DNA of 64,000 nt. It comes from Nematostella vectensis. Its lineage: Eukaryota > Cnidaria > Anthozoa > Actiniaria > Edwardsiidae. Positions within the stretch are counted from its first letter, which is position 1, and the number at the start of each line of letters is the position of its first letter. The position numbers and the translations under genes were made by a program. This document shows, piece by piece, positions 11,069-21,443 of the stretch. The notes below the pieces were generated by a model. That model did not search any database. It was not told where the DNA came from and saw nothing but the letters and a program-made list of their open reading frames with translations. The stretch is taken from contig NC_064042.1 of assembly GCF_932526225.1 (NCBI RefSeq), forward strand, positions 62,001 through 126,000. Reading direction: 5' to 3'.

Positions 11069-12531
11069 ATGGATTGGGAAGGCTGGCAGATGCTGAACGA
11101 GGTCCCCCGAAGGAAGGAGGAGGAGACAAAGAAGGCGGCAGTTGCGGCGGGAGCCTCTATAGCCGAACATATCAAACACGCTACAGCCGAACAAGCCAAA
11201 AAACCGGTTTCCCTAGGTTTCCCTAGGTCTCTGACCCTCGCGCAAAAGCTGCTCTACGCCGTGCCCGCGACCCCCGTGGAGAGCACGGCCTCAGACATCA
11301 CCCCACTACTCACGCAGCTGGAGATACACGTGGCTGAGGACAAATCATTCACGACTAGGGTCCGAGACATATTCAAAGAGACAGTAGTCACGCACAAGTC
11401 CGCCAAGGAGTCTCGCCAGTGGCTATCGGAGCCATCCTATGGGTACTGGCCACAGCAACTCAACTTTGCGGTCTGTTGCGCAACCGCCGGATGTGGGGTG
11501 TCCCTAACTGACCCCAATTTCGCCACGCTCCCCTCTGTCATCAGGGGATTTCTAAGGTTTCACGTCTACTTCACCACCCGGAGGATACTCTACGAGCTCG
11601 GCGTCCCCCTGCCTGGCGACAACCCGTTCACGCAAAAAGGTAACCCCTACAAGAAGGCCGCTTTCGAGCGTCTATGCATAGAGTTCGGTTTGCCGCGTAA
11701 GCCGGACTTCCGATGGAAAGGCGGGCGGAACCACGGGCTAGGCGATGTGTTTGTGTTCTACCCGGGGGAGGGGTATCGCAACGTGCACGTGATCCGTGGC
11801 TACGACACGGCGGCGGACGAGTACCCGAGCCACCTCAATCTGTTTAGCGACGAAGGTGGGACGTACAATAGTGGGAGCAGGTGGGTTACATACGCAACGA
11901 CGACCACGGGGGCGTGCAATATAGCTGGTTTGCGCCTCCCAAAGGCGAGGGGCTGACAAAAGCGGGGCTAGGGAGACTCGACCGCTCGGTCGAGGCGTTC
12001 GTCTACACAGTGCTTGGCGCGCAGGTAAACGTCCGTTCCTCCATCGCAGGGGCCGGTGGGCCGGCCATGGGGGTGCAGGCGGAGTTCACGGAGCTGCTCG
12101 AAGACGCGATCATAGAAAACGACATCGCTCGAAGCGTGCAAAGGTACCAGGTAGCCGTGCAGGAGGCCAAGGTGAGACTGAGTCTTGCGGTTGCACCAGG
12201 AGTGTGGCTGATGCCGAGCGATCTGGTGATAAACATGCAAAGCGTCGTGTGCTACAACAATAAGCTGCACAAAGCCACGGACTCCATGAAGCTCGGCGCA
12301 AACGCGATCAACACCGAGACAAAGCCAGTCGGTGCTCAAAACATGGCCGGTGGGCATCCTAGGGTGCAACACGCGACTGACCACGCGCCGCCCCGGCGGC
12401 AAAGCACCCCTGCGAAAGTGCACGCGGAGGGCGCGGCCCCTACCCTGTCGGGCGAGAAAAGTGACCACACCGCCCTCAAGGTGGGGTTGTCGGTGCTCGT
12501 GGTGGCCGCGGCGTATTACTTGTTCCGATGA
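11069..12531 (+). pseudogene. PLV conserved protein of unknown function, frameshifted
   Basis: The first part is open from ATG 11069 to a stop at 11956 (295 codons). The second part is open in another frame from about 11881 to 12531. The two frames overlap at ~11870-11885, where amino-acid texture switches from one to the other, so this was one gene of ~485 codons with a single break. I see no slippery heptamer at the switch. The centre contains FAVCCATAGCGVS and RFHVYF; the last ~18 residues before the C-terminal YYLFR are a membrane segment. The family is known to me only as a recurrent uncharacterised protein in cnidarian elements. It converges on the next gene with a 16-bp overlap. Confidence 0.7.
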
Positions 12532-13481
12532 CTGCTTTGCATTCGACGAACCAAGAACGCGGCTACGGCTTGAATGAGCAGCCACGCATTTCCGCCAAGG
12601 AATTTCAAAGCTTCCCCTGCAGCCTTAAACACGAAGTTCGCGATGCTGCCTACTAGCCCGGGGAGAAGTTCGCCCAGCTTTTTACCGATGGCCTTAAGCC
12701 CGTTACCGACCCCTCTGGCCACGGAGGAGAGCGACTTGCCGAGCGACGTCACAATGGCCGCGATCGTCGTCGCTACGGCCAACCCGATAGCGGTGACGGT
12801 AAAGCCGTACTTTTTGAAGATGGCTTTGATGCGCTCTCTTAGCGGCTTTTGGTTCTCGAGCTCTCGGTTTTCGCGTTCTAGTTCGTCAATCTCGGATAGC
12901 CTCTCCTCGTTGCGCTCACGGGCCCCTTTAGCGGCGACTCTCTGACGTGTTAGGGTAGTCGATGGTCTCCCTGTCTGCGGCTACCACCCCTTGCAGCTCT
13001 TGGACTCGTTCTGTGTTCTCCTGGATGACCGCGTCTATCTCTGCCACGGACCCCATCGCCAGCTTGAAGCCTTTCAGTTTTGCAACGTCCTGTCGAACGC
13101 CCGCGTCCTCGTTGAACAGCTGTCTTGGTTTAGTCCAACCTCCTTTGCCGAGGTAAGCTGTATTAGCGTCTTTCCCCTCCGGTCTGACTGGAACCGTAGC
13201 ATATTCTCGTTAAGGTTTGGGTATTCCTCCCTGAGGAACTGGAGACCGAGTCTTGTCGCTGCACCCTCTGTGTTGAACGAGGTTTCAGCGCTTGCCGTTC
13301 CGGCGGTTCGCGAAGCCATGCTATGCGCAGCATGCATACGCGATGACGTGCTCGTCATTGGGATCGACTCCCCGTCGTCGGGGTCGAACGGGATAAGGGG
13401 CGTCGTCTCATCGTCCCCCGCCCCGCGATCGGCGGACGCGCCCGGCAAGGTATCGTCAATGTTAACGTCAACATCACCCAT
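12516..13481 (-). pseudogene. PLV coiled-coil/membrane protein with two frame breaks
   Basis: ATG at 13481, then an acidic, Thr/Ser-rich N terminus. The frame is closed at 13074, but the coding texture moves into a second frame at about 13155 and back to the original frame at about 12955. From there it stays open to 12516. The two breaks compensate each other. The middle part is a charged heptad-rich segment typical of a coiled coil. The C-terminal ~90 residues are Gly/Ala/Leu-rich with two amphipathic or membrane stretches. Probably a virion-associated membrane protein; exact role unknown. Confidence 0.65.
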
Positions 13482-13579
13482 GATGCGCGCGCATAACCCG
13501 TCCTATGCTATGTTAGACATGTCTAACAGTCCGCACCATAGCCACGCGACTTCGTACTTAATGTGCATACGCGTATACG
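13482..13579. promoter_or_regulatory. Divergent promoter region with GCGTATAC palindrome
   Basis: A 98-bp gap lies between the minus-strand membrane-protein gene and the capsid gene. It contains GCATACGCGTATAC (13565-13578) immediately before the capsid ATG, and a TTAGACATGTCTAA palindrome near 13512. The first motif recurs in the other PLV intergenic gaps. Confidence 0.5.
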
Positions 13580-14536
13580 ATGTCAGTCAGCGATAAACTC
13601 GACCCCCAGCGAACACCCAGAATCCCTCTGGGGTTGAAAGCCGAGAGAACTGTTCACCGGGTCACTCTCAACCCGTCGACGGCCTCCCCAGAGGAGACGC
13701 TATATGTGGCGGTCCCAAAGCTATCGGAAGGCGTCACGCTCGTGCCTGGCTCCTTGATGGTCGGTCTCGAACTCTCCGTCTCAGGCCATGCGAATAATAC
13801 CGTCGTGAACAACGTCGGCCGAAATCTCGTGAGCCGCCTGAAAATCACGTTTGCAGGAGAAACGCTCCAGGACACCAACCGCTACGACGTCTTCAAGACG
13901 TATGAGGAGCTTTACCTGTCCAAGGTCGAGAGAGAGGACCGCCTGGAGCAGGGCATACAGTCAGAAAACATGCGCAAGCTTCGCTCCAAGGCTGGCGATA
14001 AGGCGACCAGTAACGCCAAGGAGAACGCTCTAAGCGCCACCCACGGGGCGAGGTACACCATCCCGCTAGACCATTCTCTGCTGACGGACCACGGCGTGCT
14101 ATACCCAAGGGCGCTCTCCGAGGCGCTGCTCTTCGACATCACGTTCGCATCGGCTGACCAGGTAGTAGTCGGAACCGATGCCACCAAATTATCCTATGGC
14201 ATCAAAAATCTAGAGCTGGAGTACGAAAGCCTGAGGGACGACAACCTCGCCCGGTCTGCCGCCGCCGCCGCCTACCACAACGGCACAACGTTCTTCTACG
14301 AGCAAGTGAACCTTCACAAGACCTTCGTGATTAGCAAAGGGACGGACAGCATAATCAACGAGAGTGTCAACCTGCCGCGAAGGTCTATGAGTGGTCTGCT
14401 GCTCCTCTTCGTGGAGCCATACACGGCAGGGACTCGCGATTTTGAGAAGTTCGTGTACCCCGACATCAAGAGCGTTCGCGTTACAATCGACGGCACGCCA
14501 AACAAAGTCTTACGAGGCGATACGAGACCGCTATAG
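13580..14536 (+). CDS. PLV major capsid protein, C-terminally truncated or frameshifted
   Basis: 318 codons from ATG. It shows the N-terminal half typical of PLV double-jelly-roll capsid proteins: NNVGRNLVSRLKITFAGETL at ~78-97, then DVFKTYEELYLSKVERE, and a second domain beginning near residue 205. The product would self-assemble into the capsid shell. The frame stops at 14536, just after the VTIDGTP segment, which is shorter than usual for the family. Sequence to 14853 stays open in a different frame, so the C terminus may have been lost to a frameshift at about 14510. High confidence in family, lower in intactness. Confidence 0.85.
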   Translation: MSVSDKLDPQRTPRIPLGLKAERTVHRVTLNPSTASPEETLYVAVPKLSEGVTLVPGSLMVGLELSVSGHANNTVVNNVGRNLVSRLKITFAGETLQDTNRYDVFKTYEELYLSKVEREDRLEQGIQSENMRKLRSKAGDKATSNAKENALSATHGARYTIPLDHSLLTDHGVLYPRALSEALLFDITFASADQVVVGTDATKLSYGIKNLELEYESLRDDNLARSAAAAAYHNGTTFFYEQVNLHKTFVISKGTDSIINESVNLPRRSMSGLLLLFVEPYTAGTRDFEKFVYPDIKSVRVTIDGTPNKVLRGDTRPL

Positions 14537-14946
14537 CCAGCCGGACTACAGACGCCCTGACAGACAGCTTTCTGAAGCTTACGACCAAGCTAGTAGGCAT
14601 GGCGCTGCCGATAGACAGTTTGGTCGATCTTCACAATGACCTAGTGTCCGACTACATCATCAACAACGAGCTCGGCACATTGTGCGGAAGCCTGTCTCTA
14701 CGCTACGGCCATTTGATGGCTTTAGCCGCCGGGGTGTTACACATAGCGCGTCATGTGGACTGCCGTGCCGACACCGGAACAGCAAGCGCTGACGCGCGGA
14801 GCCAACACGAGGTAGCAGCCGCGGACAGTGTCGAGCCCGCCATTCCAGAGTAAACGCTCATTTGAAAGCTCGCCTCTTCTCCTACCACTTGGTGCCAAGT
14901 ACTTGGTTCCAAGTAGTTGACACCGCGTGTTCGCACGTCGACGCAG
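14537..14946 (+). other. Region after capsid gene, possible frameshifted capsid tail
   Basis: Open in one frame from before 14599 to 14853, with no recognised motif. A short inverted repeat of ACTTGGTGCCAAGT type occurs near 14886-14917 (CCACTTGGTGCCAAGTACTTGG), just upstream of the next gene, and may be a terminator or promoter element. Confidence 0.35.
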
Positions 14947-15693
14947 ATGGAGGAACCTCAAGGAAGTACTAGTGCCCAGCCTGACGAACAACTTGCTCAA
15001 GAACTTGCCCAAGAACCTGGCAAACGGCATCAAGAACCTGCACGTACGCCTGTGGCTGCCGGGCCGGCGCGAATCACGAGCCCCGAACCGCCCGCGACCC
15101 GACCTCACCCTGGACGAGTCGAAGCCGGAAGGCGCTTGGCAAAGTGGAACCGAATCAACAGAGCGAAGAAAGAGTCGCTTCGTGTCGCCGCTGCGCAGCA
15201 GCTGCCGGTGGCCCCGGGGCCGAAAGAGCCGCAGCCGGGACGGCGCTTGCCCGCCGACGATGCCGCCTCCGGAACGGCAAGCGCTGGCATGCCTTCCGCA
15301 CACACACCTGCCCCGGAGATCAACTCTGCCTGGTCGGCCAGCTCGGTCATCGGGCTCGCTGGTCTTCTAGTGTCATTGATCGGCCTCTACACACGTAGGC
15401 GGGAGCTAGCTGCCGCGTTCACGCGCACACTAGCTGGTGGCCCCCGGGGCCGAGCGAGCTACCGATCCGCACGCAGCGGCCGACAGCGGGACTCCGCCCG
15501 CAAGGCCGCCGCTGGCGGCCGCACAGCAGACCAAGGAGCGCGCTCCGGCGACAGCGCTTCGCGCTCCCGGGTCTCGGCTGTTATCCATGGAGTAAGCAGA
15601 CATTTAGACACGAGGGCCCCACCCATATCCGCACGATGTCGACGACGCAGCAGAGCAAGATTACAAAGACCATCACCGACGCCGCAGTCATAA
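14947..15693 (+). CDS. PLV Pro/Gln-rich single-pass membrane protein
   Basis: ATG 14947 was chosen over upstream non-ATG codons; 248 codons. The N-terminal ~130 residues are rich in Pro, Gln, Ala and Arg. They are followed by one membrane segment (SSVIGLAGLLVSLIGLY) and a basic stretch. After residue ~165 the composition becomes almost wholly Arg/Ser/Ala, suggesting a frame break near 15430. Small tail-anchored proteins like this are common next to PLV capsid genes; the role is unknown. Confidence 0.5.
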   Translation: MEEPQGSTSAQPDEQLAQELAQEPGKRHQEPARTPVAAGPARITSPEPPATRPHPGRVEAGRRLAKWNRINRAKKESLRVAAAQQLPVAPGPKEPQPGRRLPADDAASGTASAGMPSAHTPAPEINSAWSASSVIGLAGLLVSLIGLYTRRRELAAAFTRTLAGGPRGRASYRSARSGRQRDSARKAAAGGRTADQGARSGDSASRSRVSAVIHGVSRHLDTRAPPISARCRRRSRARLQRPSPTPQS

Positions 15694-15860
15694 CCGGCCC
15701 CATCGCCGGTATTGGCTGGGTTGGGCGCAAGGTCTTACGCGAGGACTTCACCAAAGATCCCTCCGCGAACGCCATGAACTACGCAAAAATGACTGCCGCC
15801 GTCGCAGGTGCTGTCGCTTTGAAGGGTTACCTTGAGGACCAGAAGATCCTGTCCATGTAG
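15636..15860 (+). CDS. PLV small hydrophobic protein
   Basis: 74 codons. Two short hydrophobic stretches (residues ~16-30 and ~50-62) flank a charged loop, ending YLEDQKILSM. It starts 5' of the previous frame's stop, so the two overlap, as expected in compact viral genomes. No homology-based function can be given. Confidence 0.55.
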   Translation: MSTTQQSKITKTITDAAVITGPIAGIGWVGRKVLREDFTKDPSANAMNYAKMTAAVAGAVALKGYLEDQKILSM

Positions 15861-15950
15861 TGTACTGTGGTACATGTGGGCCGTGTGTTAGACTCGTGCG
15901 CGCCTTGCGCATGCGTATACGCATACACAGCGCGTGTGATTCGCATAGAC
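15861..15950. promoter_or_regulatory. Spacer with GCGTATACGC palindrome
   Basis: A perfect 14-bp palindrome ATGCGTATACGCAT at 15911-15924 lies about 27 bp before the ATG of the following gene. It has the same core as the motif upstream of the capsid gene. Confidence 0.5.
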
Positions 15951-16364
15951 ATGGCCTCTATCGCGATTTTGGTTGGCGGCGTCGTCCTAAACGCGACTGC
16001 ATTCGTTGGTGGCAACTACCTCGCAAAATTCCTGTCGAACGATGAGAGCCCCGCCTTAGCCGAGAAGGAGAGGCACGACAAGGCCCTGGAGAAATACCAA
16101 CAAGACTATGGACGCTACCAACAGCGGCGACAAAAAATCCTCGATTGGCAAGCTCAAAGTCGCGAGAGAGGGTCCCTCGCAAAGCAGAACTTCACCGACA
16201 CCGACTACGCGCTCAAACTCTACAACCAGACCTCCCTGGAGTCGATGCGGGCCCCCGAGCTGTCCGACTACTACGTCCCCAGCAAAACGCAGAAGAACGC
16301 CGAGTTTGCGTACATAGGCGCCGGCGCTCTCGCCATCGGCTACGCAGCTAGCGCTTTGCTGTGA
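15951..16364 (+). CDS. PLV two-helix membrane protein
   Basis: ATG 15951, 137 codons. A hydrophobic N terminus (residues ~4-25) precedes a highly charged Gln/Lys/Glu-rich central helix (~35-75) and a C-terminal membrane segment (EFAYIGAGALAIGYAASALL). Intact. Probably a virion membrane or scaffold-like protein; no enzymatic motif. Confidence 0.6.
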   Translation: MASIAILVGGVVLNATAFVGGNYLAKFLSNDESPALAEKERHDKALEKYQQDYGRYQQRRQKILDWQAQSRERGSLAKQNFTDTDYALKLYNQTSLESMRAPELSDYYVPSKTQKNAEFAYIGAGALAIGYAASALL

Positions 16365-16515
16365 TGCAGCTGCCGTCGAAACGCGTATACGTACGTATGC
16401 GCCTAGGCGGCCTTTTTCCATGCTGCGCGTATACGTGTACGTATGCGTACGCCGAAGGCTAAGCAGACGGCATCCGCCTGTTGGAGACTGATTCCCCCGT
16501 CGCGATACGCACGTA
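16365..16515. promoter_or_regulatory. Intergenic region with repeated GCGTATACGTAC motifs
   Basis: Two blocks, 16381-16402 and 16426-16453, are built from GCGTATACGTACGTATGCGC-like near-palindromes. They lie upstream of the integrase gene and repeat the motif found before other PLV genes, so they may be promoters. Confidence 0.5.
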
Positions 16516-17494
16516 ATGGCACGCCGGAACGGCAAGCGCATGTCCGACGAAGAGCTTGATGCGTTCCTTCGTCCTATATACTACGCCAGAGGTGGTTTCC
16601 AGGGAGTGACCGCCCTGCATGCCAAACTTCCCAAGGGCTCAGCCTCCATAGATCGAGCGCGCAGGTGGGTTAGCTCGCAGCCTGTCGGGGGCTACACACA
16701 GACGCCCCCTCCTCCGACTACCTACGCCCACTTCTCGGAGCAGATACCAAACCGTATCCACCAGTCGGACCTGCTATTCTTACCAACCGACCGCGGGTAC
16801 AAGTATGCCCTGACTGTCGTTGACGTTGCTTCACGATATAAAGCCGCCCGCCCACTGAGGACTAAGAGCGCGGCCGTCGTCTCCCGCGAACTCGCTGGCA
16901 TCTACGAAGAGGGACCTCTCACATGGCCTAAAGTCCTCATGGTTGATGACGGCACGGAGTTCAAGGGTGCTACCACGAAGCTCCTAACAGACCACGGGGT
17001 GGAGGTCCGACGGGCTGAGCCTGGGCACCACAGGAGCCAAGCTTTCGCCGAGTCTTTCCATCGCTGGCTGGCACAGCGCCTATTTCGTGCGCAGTACTCG
17101 AAGGAGCTTGCGTCCGGCAAGACAAACCGCGAGTGGGTTACTGCTCTGCCAATCGTCATCTCGGACATGAACGCAACGAAGATTCGCATGACTGGCCTTG
17201 CGCCTGAGGACGCCATAAAGCTGAGGCGCGTGCCTCAGCTTTATGCCTTAAGATGAAAAGCCCCCCTTAGAGGTCCCCTTGGAGGTCGGGACGGAGGTGT
17301 ACATCGCCGTAAACGAGGAAGACCTTCAGGACAAGGGCCGACGGCGAGCGACGGACCCGTGGTGGACAAGCAAGGCGTACCCAATACTAAAGATGGTCAT
17401 GGAGCCCGGACAGCCAGTGTTGTATTACACGGCGTACTCTAAGCACGGCTTCACGCGATCGCAGTTGCGTAGCGCCACGCTAGCGCCACCCTAG
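16516..17494 (+). pseudogene. PLV rve-family integrase, frameshifted at C-terminal domain
   Basis: The catalytic core is intact for 246 codons. D84 in HQSDLLFLP, D143 in VDDGTEFKG and E~180 in AFAESFHRW form the DDE triad of retroviral-type integrases; the N terminus is basic. The frame stops at 17254-17256. The C-terminal domain (VGTEVYIAVNEEDL onward) continues in another frame to 17494, so a single break lies at ~17250. The product would join the element ends to host DNA and make the 6-bp target duplication. It converges tail-to-tail with the replication gene, leaving only 5 bp between stops. Confidence 0.9.
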
Positions 17495-17499
17495 CGTGA

Positions 17500-20400
17500 T
17501 CAGCGCTTGTGCCTTCTATTGCAGCTGAAGCACGTGAGTCTGACATTCCACTTGTAGTGACCCTGACTGTCGTCCCGCCGGTCGATACTGAAGCATTGGG
17601 GATGACTCTTTGTGTACCCCTGAAGCAGAAGCTGAGTGCCACAGAGCGTGCACTTCTTTTCCGCCTCAGCAATCATGCCGAGTACGTGGTCTACCGTCAG
17701 AACGTGGTGCGGCCCCGTGTACTTCGTGCGACCCTTTTGCCTATCGTCTATAGCGTATCGCTTGATTCGCGCTATAATGAGCTCTTCACTGGGCGTAGCC
17801 TGCAGTCCTGTGGGAACCAAGGCACCGGGGGTGTCATCGGGGGGGATCACGCGGACTATCTGGTCGGCGATCCGCACGCGGGAGATGCCGGTGTACACAG
17901 CATTCGTGATCCAGCCCTCTAAGCTGTGGTCTATGATAAACAGACGTCTTGGGTTCTGGATGGTCTTGCCCTGCACCCGGTGGACTGTCCCCCAGCCCGC
18001 GTATTTTCACTCGAGGGAAAGCCCGTTAAGGACCACGCCGAGAGGGACCTCGACTACCGTGCCTTTGTACGCGTCGACCTTCTCGCCCCTTTTGCCTGGC
18101 ACGGGCACCGGCCGTCCTTGCTTGCGATAACGATGCGCGACGCTAGGATCGGGGTCAAAGCGGATGGTTGCTGGCAGTCGGGGGTAGTTTTTCCTGTGAT
18201 TATCTACCAATCGCTGCTGGACAAGGACCCCCATCTTGTTGGTCGAGCACACCCACATATCGCTTGGGTGGGCCTGCTCGATCGCCGCGTCGAACGCCAC
18301 ACCATCCCACTCCTCTCGAAACACCTCAAGCTGTTGGGAGTCTGGCTGACACCAAATCCGGCCCTTTATGTCGTGGAGCCTGGAGGAGGGGGCGGCAGAG
18401 CCGCAGTCGCATGTACTGTACGGCTTTCCGCAGTCTTCACACAGGCAGCGGTAGTCGGACTCGAACCAGCGGATGTTCCCTTGTGCCCACTCCTTGAGCA
18501 TATCGTGAGGCCCCTCCTAATCTCCCCAGGGCGGGACCTGCCCATAGTCGCCACAACACACTACCTGACACGGCCGCGTGGCGAGATACCCTAGGATGGC
18601 GCGTAGCACTTTAGTCTGCACCTTACAGCACTCGTCAATGAATACTTCTGCAAGACGCTCGAGTTTGTGCCCCAGCTCGGAAGGTCTCCACTCCTCTATC
18701 GGCTTCTCCGCTGGTATGCAGAGGTAGTGGTGGTAGGTTTGAGCCTTCACCGCGAGGCGCGGGTTGTTGCGATGGTCGTGGGCGAGGTCGTTCTCGGGGG
18801 TGAGCACCACAGCGTTACGGCCACGGAACATGCTCACCGCCCACTCGGTCTTCCCCGATCCTCCCTGGCCGGCTGGATACATCCTCGCAGAGGTTGCGGC
18901 CACCAGATCGCACGGCAGACTCGGCGCAGTGCTTGGCTCCCTAGCCAAGCACCCCGACCTCTTCGGACCCCAAGCCGCCTCGGGCCGCCACTCGTACCCA
19001 GGCCTCTTGTGGCGCCACTCTCCATACCTCGGATTTCGCTCCACGAGCCTCACACCACTGGGCACCGCCTTTGCGAATATGGCATCTGTGCACACTCGGA
19101 GGACTTCTTCGCGAGGGATCCGCCTCAACATGCGTCGCAACGCTATGTTTGTGTACGCCAAGACGAAGGCCCTGATACCATTGTGAGCGCCGGACTCCGT
19201 CTTTGTATTGGATCAGATGAGCCCCGTCGGCATGCTCGAAGTTAAGTAAGTGGTCGGTGCCCGCAAGGAGGTTTGTCAGATACGCGGCTTCCTCACGGTC
19301 GCGGACTACGATCGAGGACTCGTCGCCATGGCGAGCGCACTTGCCTACGAAACGGACAGCGAGATCTCGACCCTGCGAGTCTTCGCCGCCGGGGCCGGAG
19401 TGGGGGAACTTGATGGAGTCCTTTTTTCCGACGCTATACAACACCTCCCTCGCCGCGGCCATGGCGAGGTCATCCGAGTCTAGCAGGTCCTTGAGCTCTG
19501 GCGTGGTGATCCAGCCCTCGTTTTGTTCCAAGTGCTGCCCTACCCTCCCGGAAGTGTAGGGGTGGCAGGCCTCAGAGAACCCCCACTCTGTCAACTGAAT
19601 GGCCCCGGTCAGTTGAAGAACCTCGCTCAATGGCCGTCCCGCAACATCCGCGATACGATACACGTTCGTAGGGAAGCCGTATTTCCGTACCAGATCAATG
19701 GCGTCCGAGGCGCCGCCGAAGACACTGTCCTCGCATCCTAGGTACGCCGCACGCATGTCGATGTGAGCATGAGGCTGCGCCCCTAAGTTTTCCCTGCTAT
19801 TCCACACTTTGGACTCAACCTGCGCCGCTCGCCAGACGTCCCTGTATTTAAGAGGCGTTGCCCTGATGTTTTCTCTTTGGGTCCACTTCTTGAAGCGATA
19901 CCCTATTGCGCCGCCCATCGAGTGCGTAGCTTCGATGTACTCTTGGTAGGCTGGGTGATCATCAGGGAGCCACTGAGGATCATGTCCAGTCTCGTCTGTA
20001 AACGCGCTGTCGATAGCCCATCCGTCTTGTCCCGATCGGTACAGTTTGCCTTCGTGCGTGACTATAACGCGCCCACACAGCCAGACCCTCGTGCTTCTGG
20101 GGATCGCCCTGTTTATGAAGCGGATGAGCACCTCCCCCACCTTCGCCTCGCGTTTTTGCGGCGGCACTGGTAGCGCGTGGCGCTGCCTCTCCCTGACATA
20201 ACGAACGAAGCTCCCTCTCAGCCTCGAAGTCTAGGCCGTGGACGCTCGCGATCGCAGGTGGTTCAGTCGGAAGCTCCGCCCAGGCGTGGTTATTGTGGCA
20301 AGGGGTGGTGATCCTCGTCTTAGTCCCGTACTTCCCCGAGTCCCACAGGACGTTACCCAGGGCGTCCACGGCTACTAACTTTACCTCGAGCTTCCTTTCC

Positions 20401-21346
20401 ATCTCAAAGAGGTCTTCTTTGGTGCACCCCGTGGTGGCCAGCTTCTTGTCAAATCGCTCGAGGATCTTGCCTCGTGTCTTGGTTAGACCAAGGGAGCGCG
20501 AGGTGCCGCGATTCCTCAAGAAGTCGGCAACATAGCTCACAACACAGTTAACGAAGGCGTCACCCCCTCTCGCACAAACATTGGCCCAGGCTCACCATTT
20601 TGCTCAGGTAAAGGGCGAAGCTCGTATCTCACGTAGACGAGGTACTCTCGCCCCTTCTCCCAAATACCCGTATCGATGCCTTCTAAGGCGCCGACTGCGA
20701 TTTGGCCCCACCTTTTGACTAACAACCCACCGATCTTGTGCTCCGAGCGCCCTTCCTCCTCTGTGATTGGCGCCAATGGCTCTGCGGGGGCCTTACCAAC
20801 GACCGTGAAGAGTCTGTAACGCCGGTCGGGGTATACCATCTCGAGCACCAGTGGAAGCACTGCGTTCGCCCGCAGAGACTCTCGCTCGTGCGAGACCTAC
20901 CACACCGAGCCGTCGTCATTAATATCAGGCTCCCGCACAACCGGCTTTAGAGCAATCACACCTGTCCCGCCAAGATCTCGCATCTCCCGGTAAACACTGG
21001 CGCTTATGTCTCGGCCCCGTAGAGTGGCATCCACGCTTGGGAACCGAAGATGGGCGCCGCCGACGAAGAGAGAGTAGTACGTCTCGGGGTCTAAGCTCTC
21101 CGGGCCCTACTGCCGCCGTCCCGGCAGCAGAGGGTCGAACTCGCGCCAGACCTCCTCCGTCCACACCTTCTCCGGTACGAGCGGCTTAAGCAGCCTGTGT
21201 TTGACATCGTCGGGGATGTCCTCGTCCAGTATGTTTTGGACCAGCCCTGCCAGTACGGCGGGCGCCTCTTTGTCACGCATGCTATCGAGAATCTCCTCTA
21301 TATAAGCGTCCATTTTTGGGTATACCCTGTGCCACCCAATCTCCAA
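17500..21346 (-). pseudogene. PLV replication gene: polymerase-like + SF1 helicase + HNH, broken
   Basis: A ~1,280-codon minus-strand gene from ATG 21346. In-frame stops: TAG 21107-21109, TAG 20897-20899, TAG 18517-18519, TGA 18007-18009. Frame breaks lie near 20575, 20208 and 19175. A middle section holds a polymerase-B-like motif A candidate (IDMRAAY, D at ~19758) and a motif C candidate (VCTDAIF, D at ~19085). An SF1 helicase follows: Walker A GQGGSGKTE (~18845-18870), Walker B VFIDEC (~18630), motif III GDYGQ, motif VI VYTGISRVR (~17885). The C terminus is a zinc-HNH nuclease (CTLCG, SIDRRD, GH, N, CFSCN). The helicase and HNH calls are strong. The polymerase is inferred. The gene would drive element DNA replication. 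Confidence 0.8.
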
Positions 21347-21443
21347 CTGCCCGTATCACAACCGGCGGGATGAGTGCCCGGGTATGACCCGCGCCACCCA
21401 ATCTCTAACTGGGAGTTCGGGTATGCCCCGTGCCACCCAGTCT
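21347..21443. repeat. Triplicated ~30-bp motif at replication-gene start
   Basis: GCCACCCAATCTCTAACTG-like sequence preceded by GGGTATACCC/GGGTATGACCC occurs three times, at about 21322-21350, 21380-21411 and 21420-21450. The first copy overlaps the start codon of the replication gene. Confidence 0.6.

Noticed and set aside
18164..18600. Plus-strand ORFs opposite the PLV replication gene and other PLV genes
   Set aside because: Shadow frames of GC-rich genes on the other strand, with no motifs of their own.
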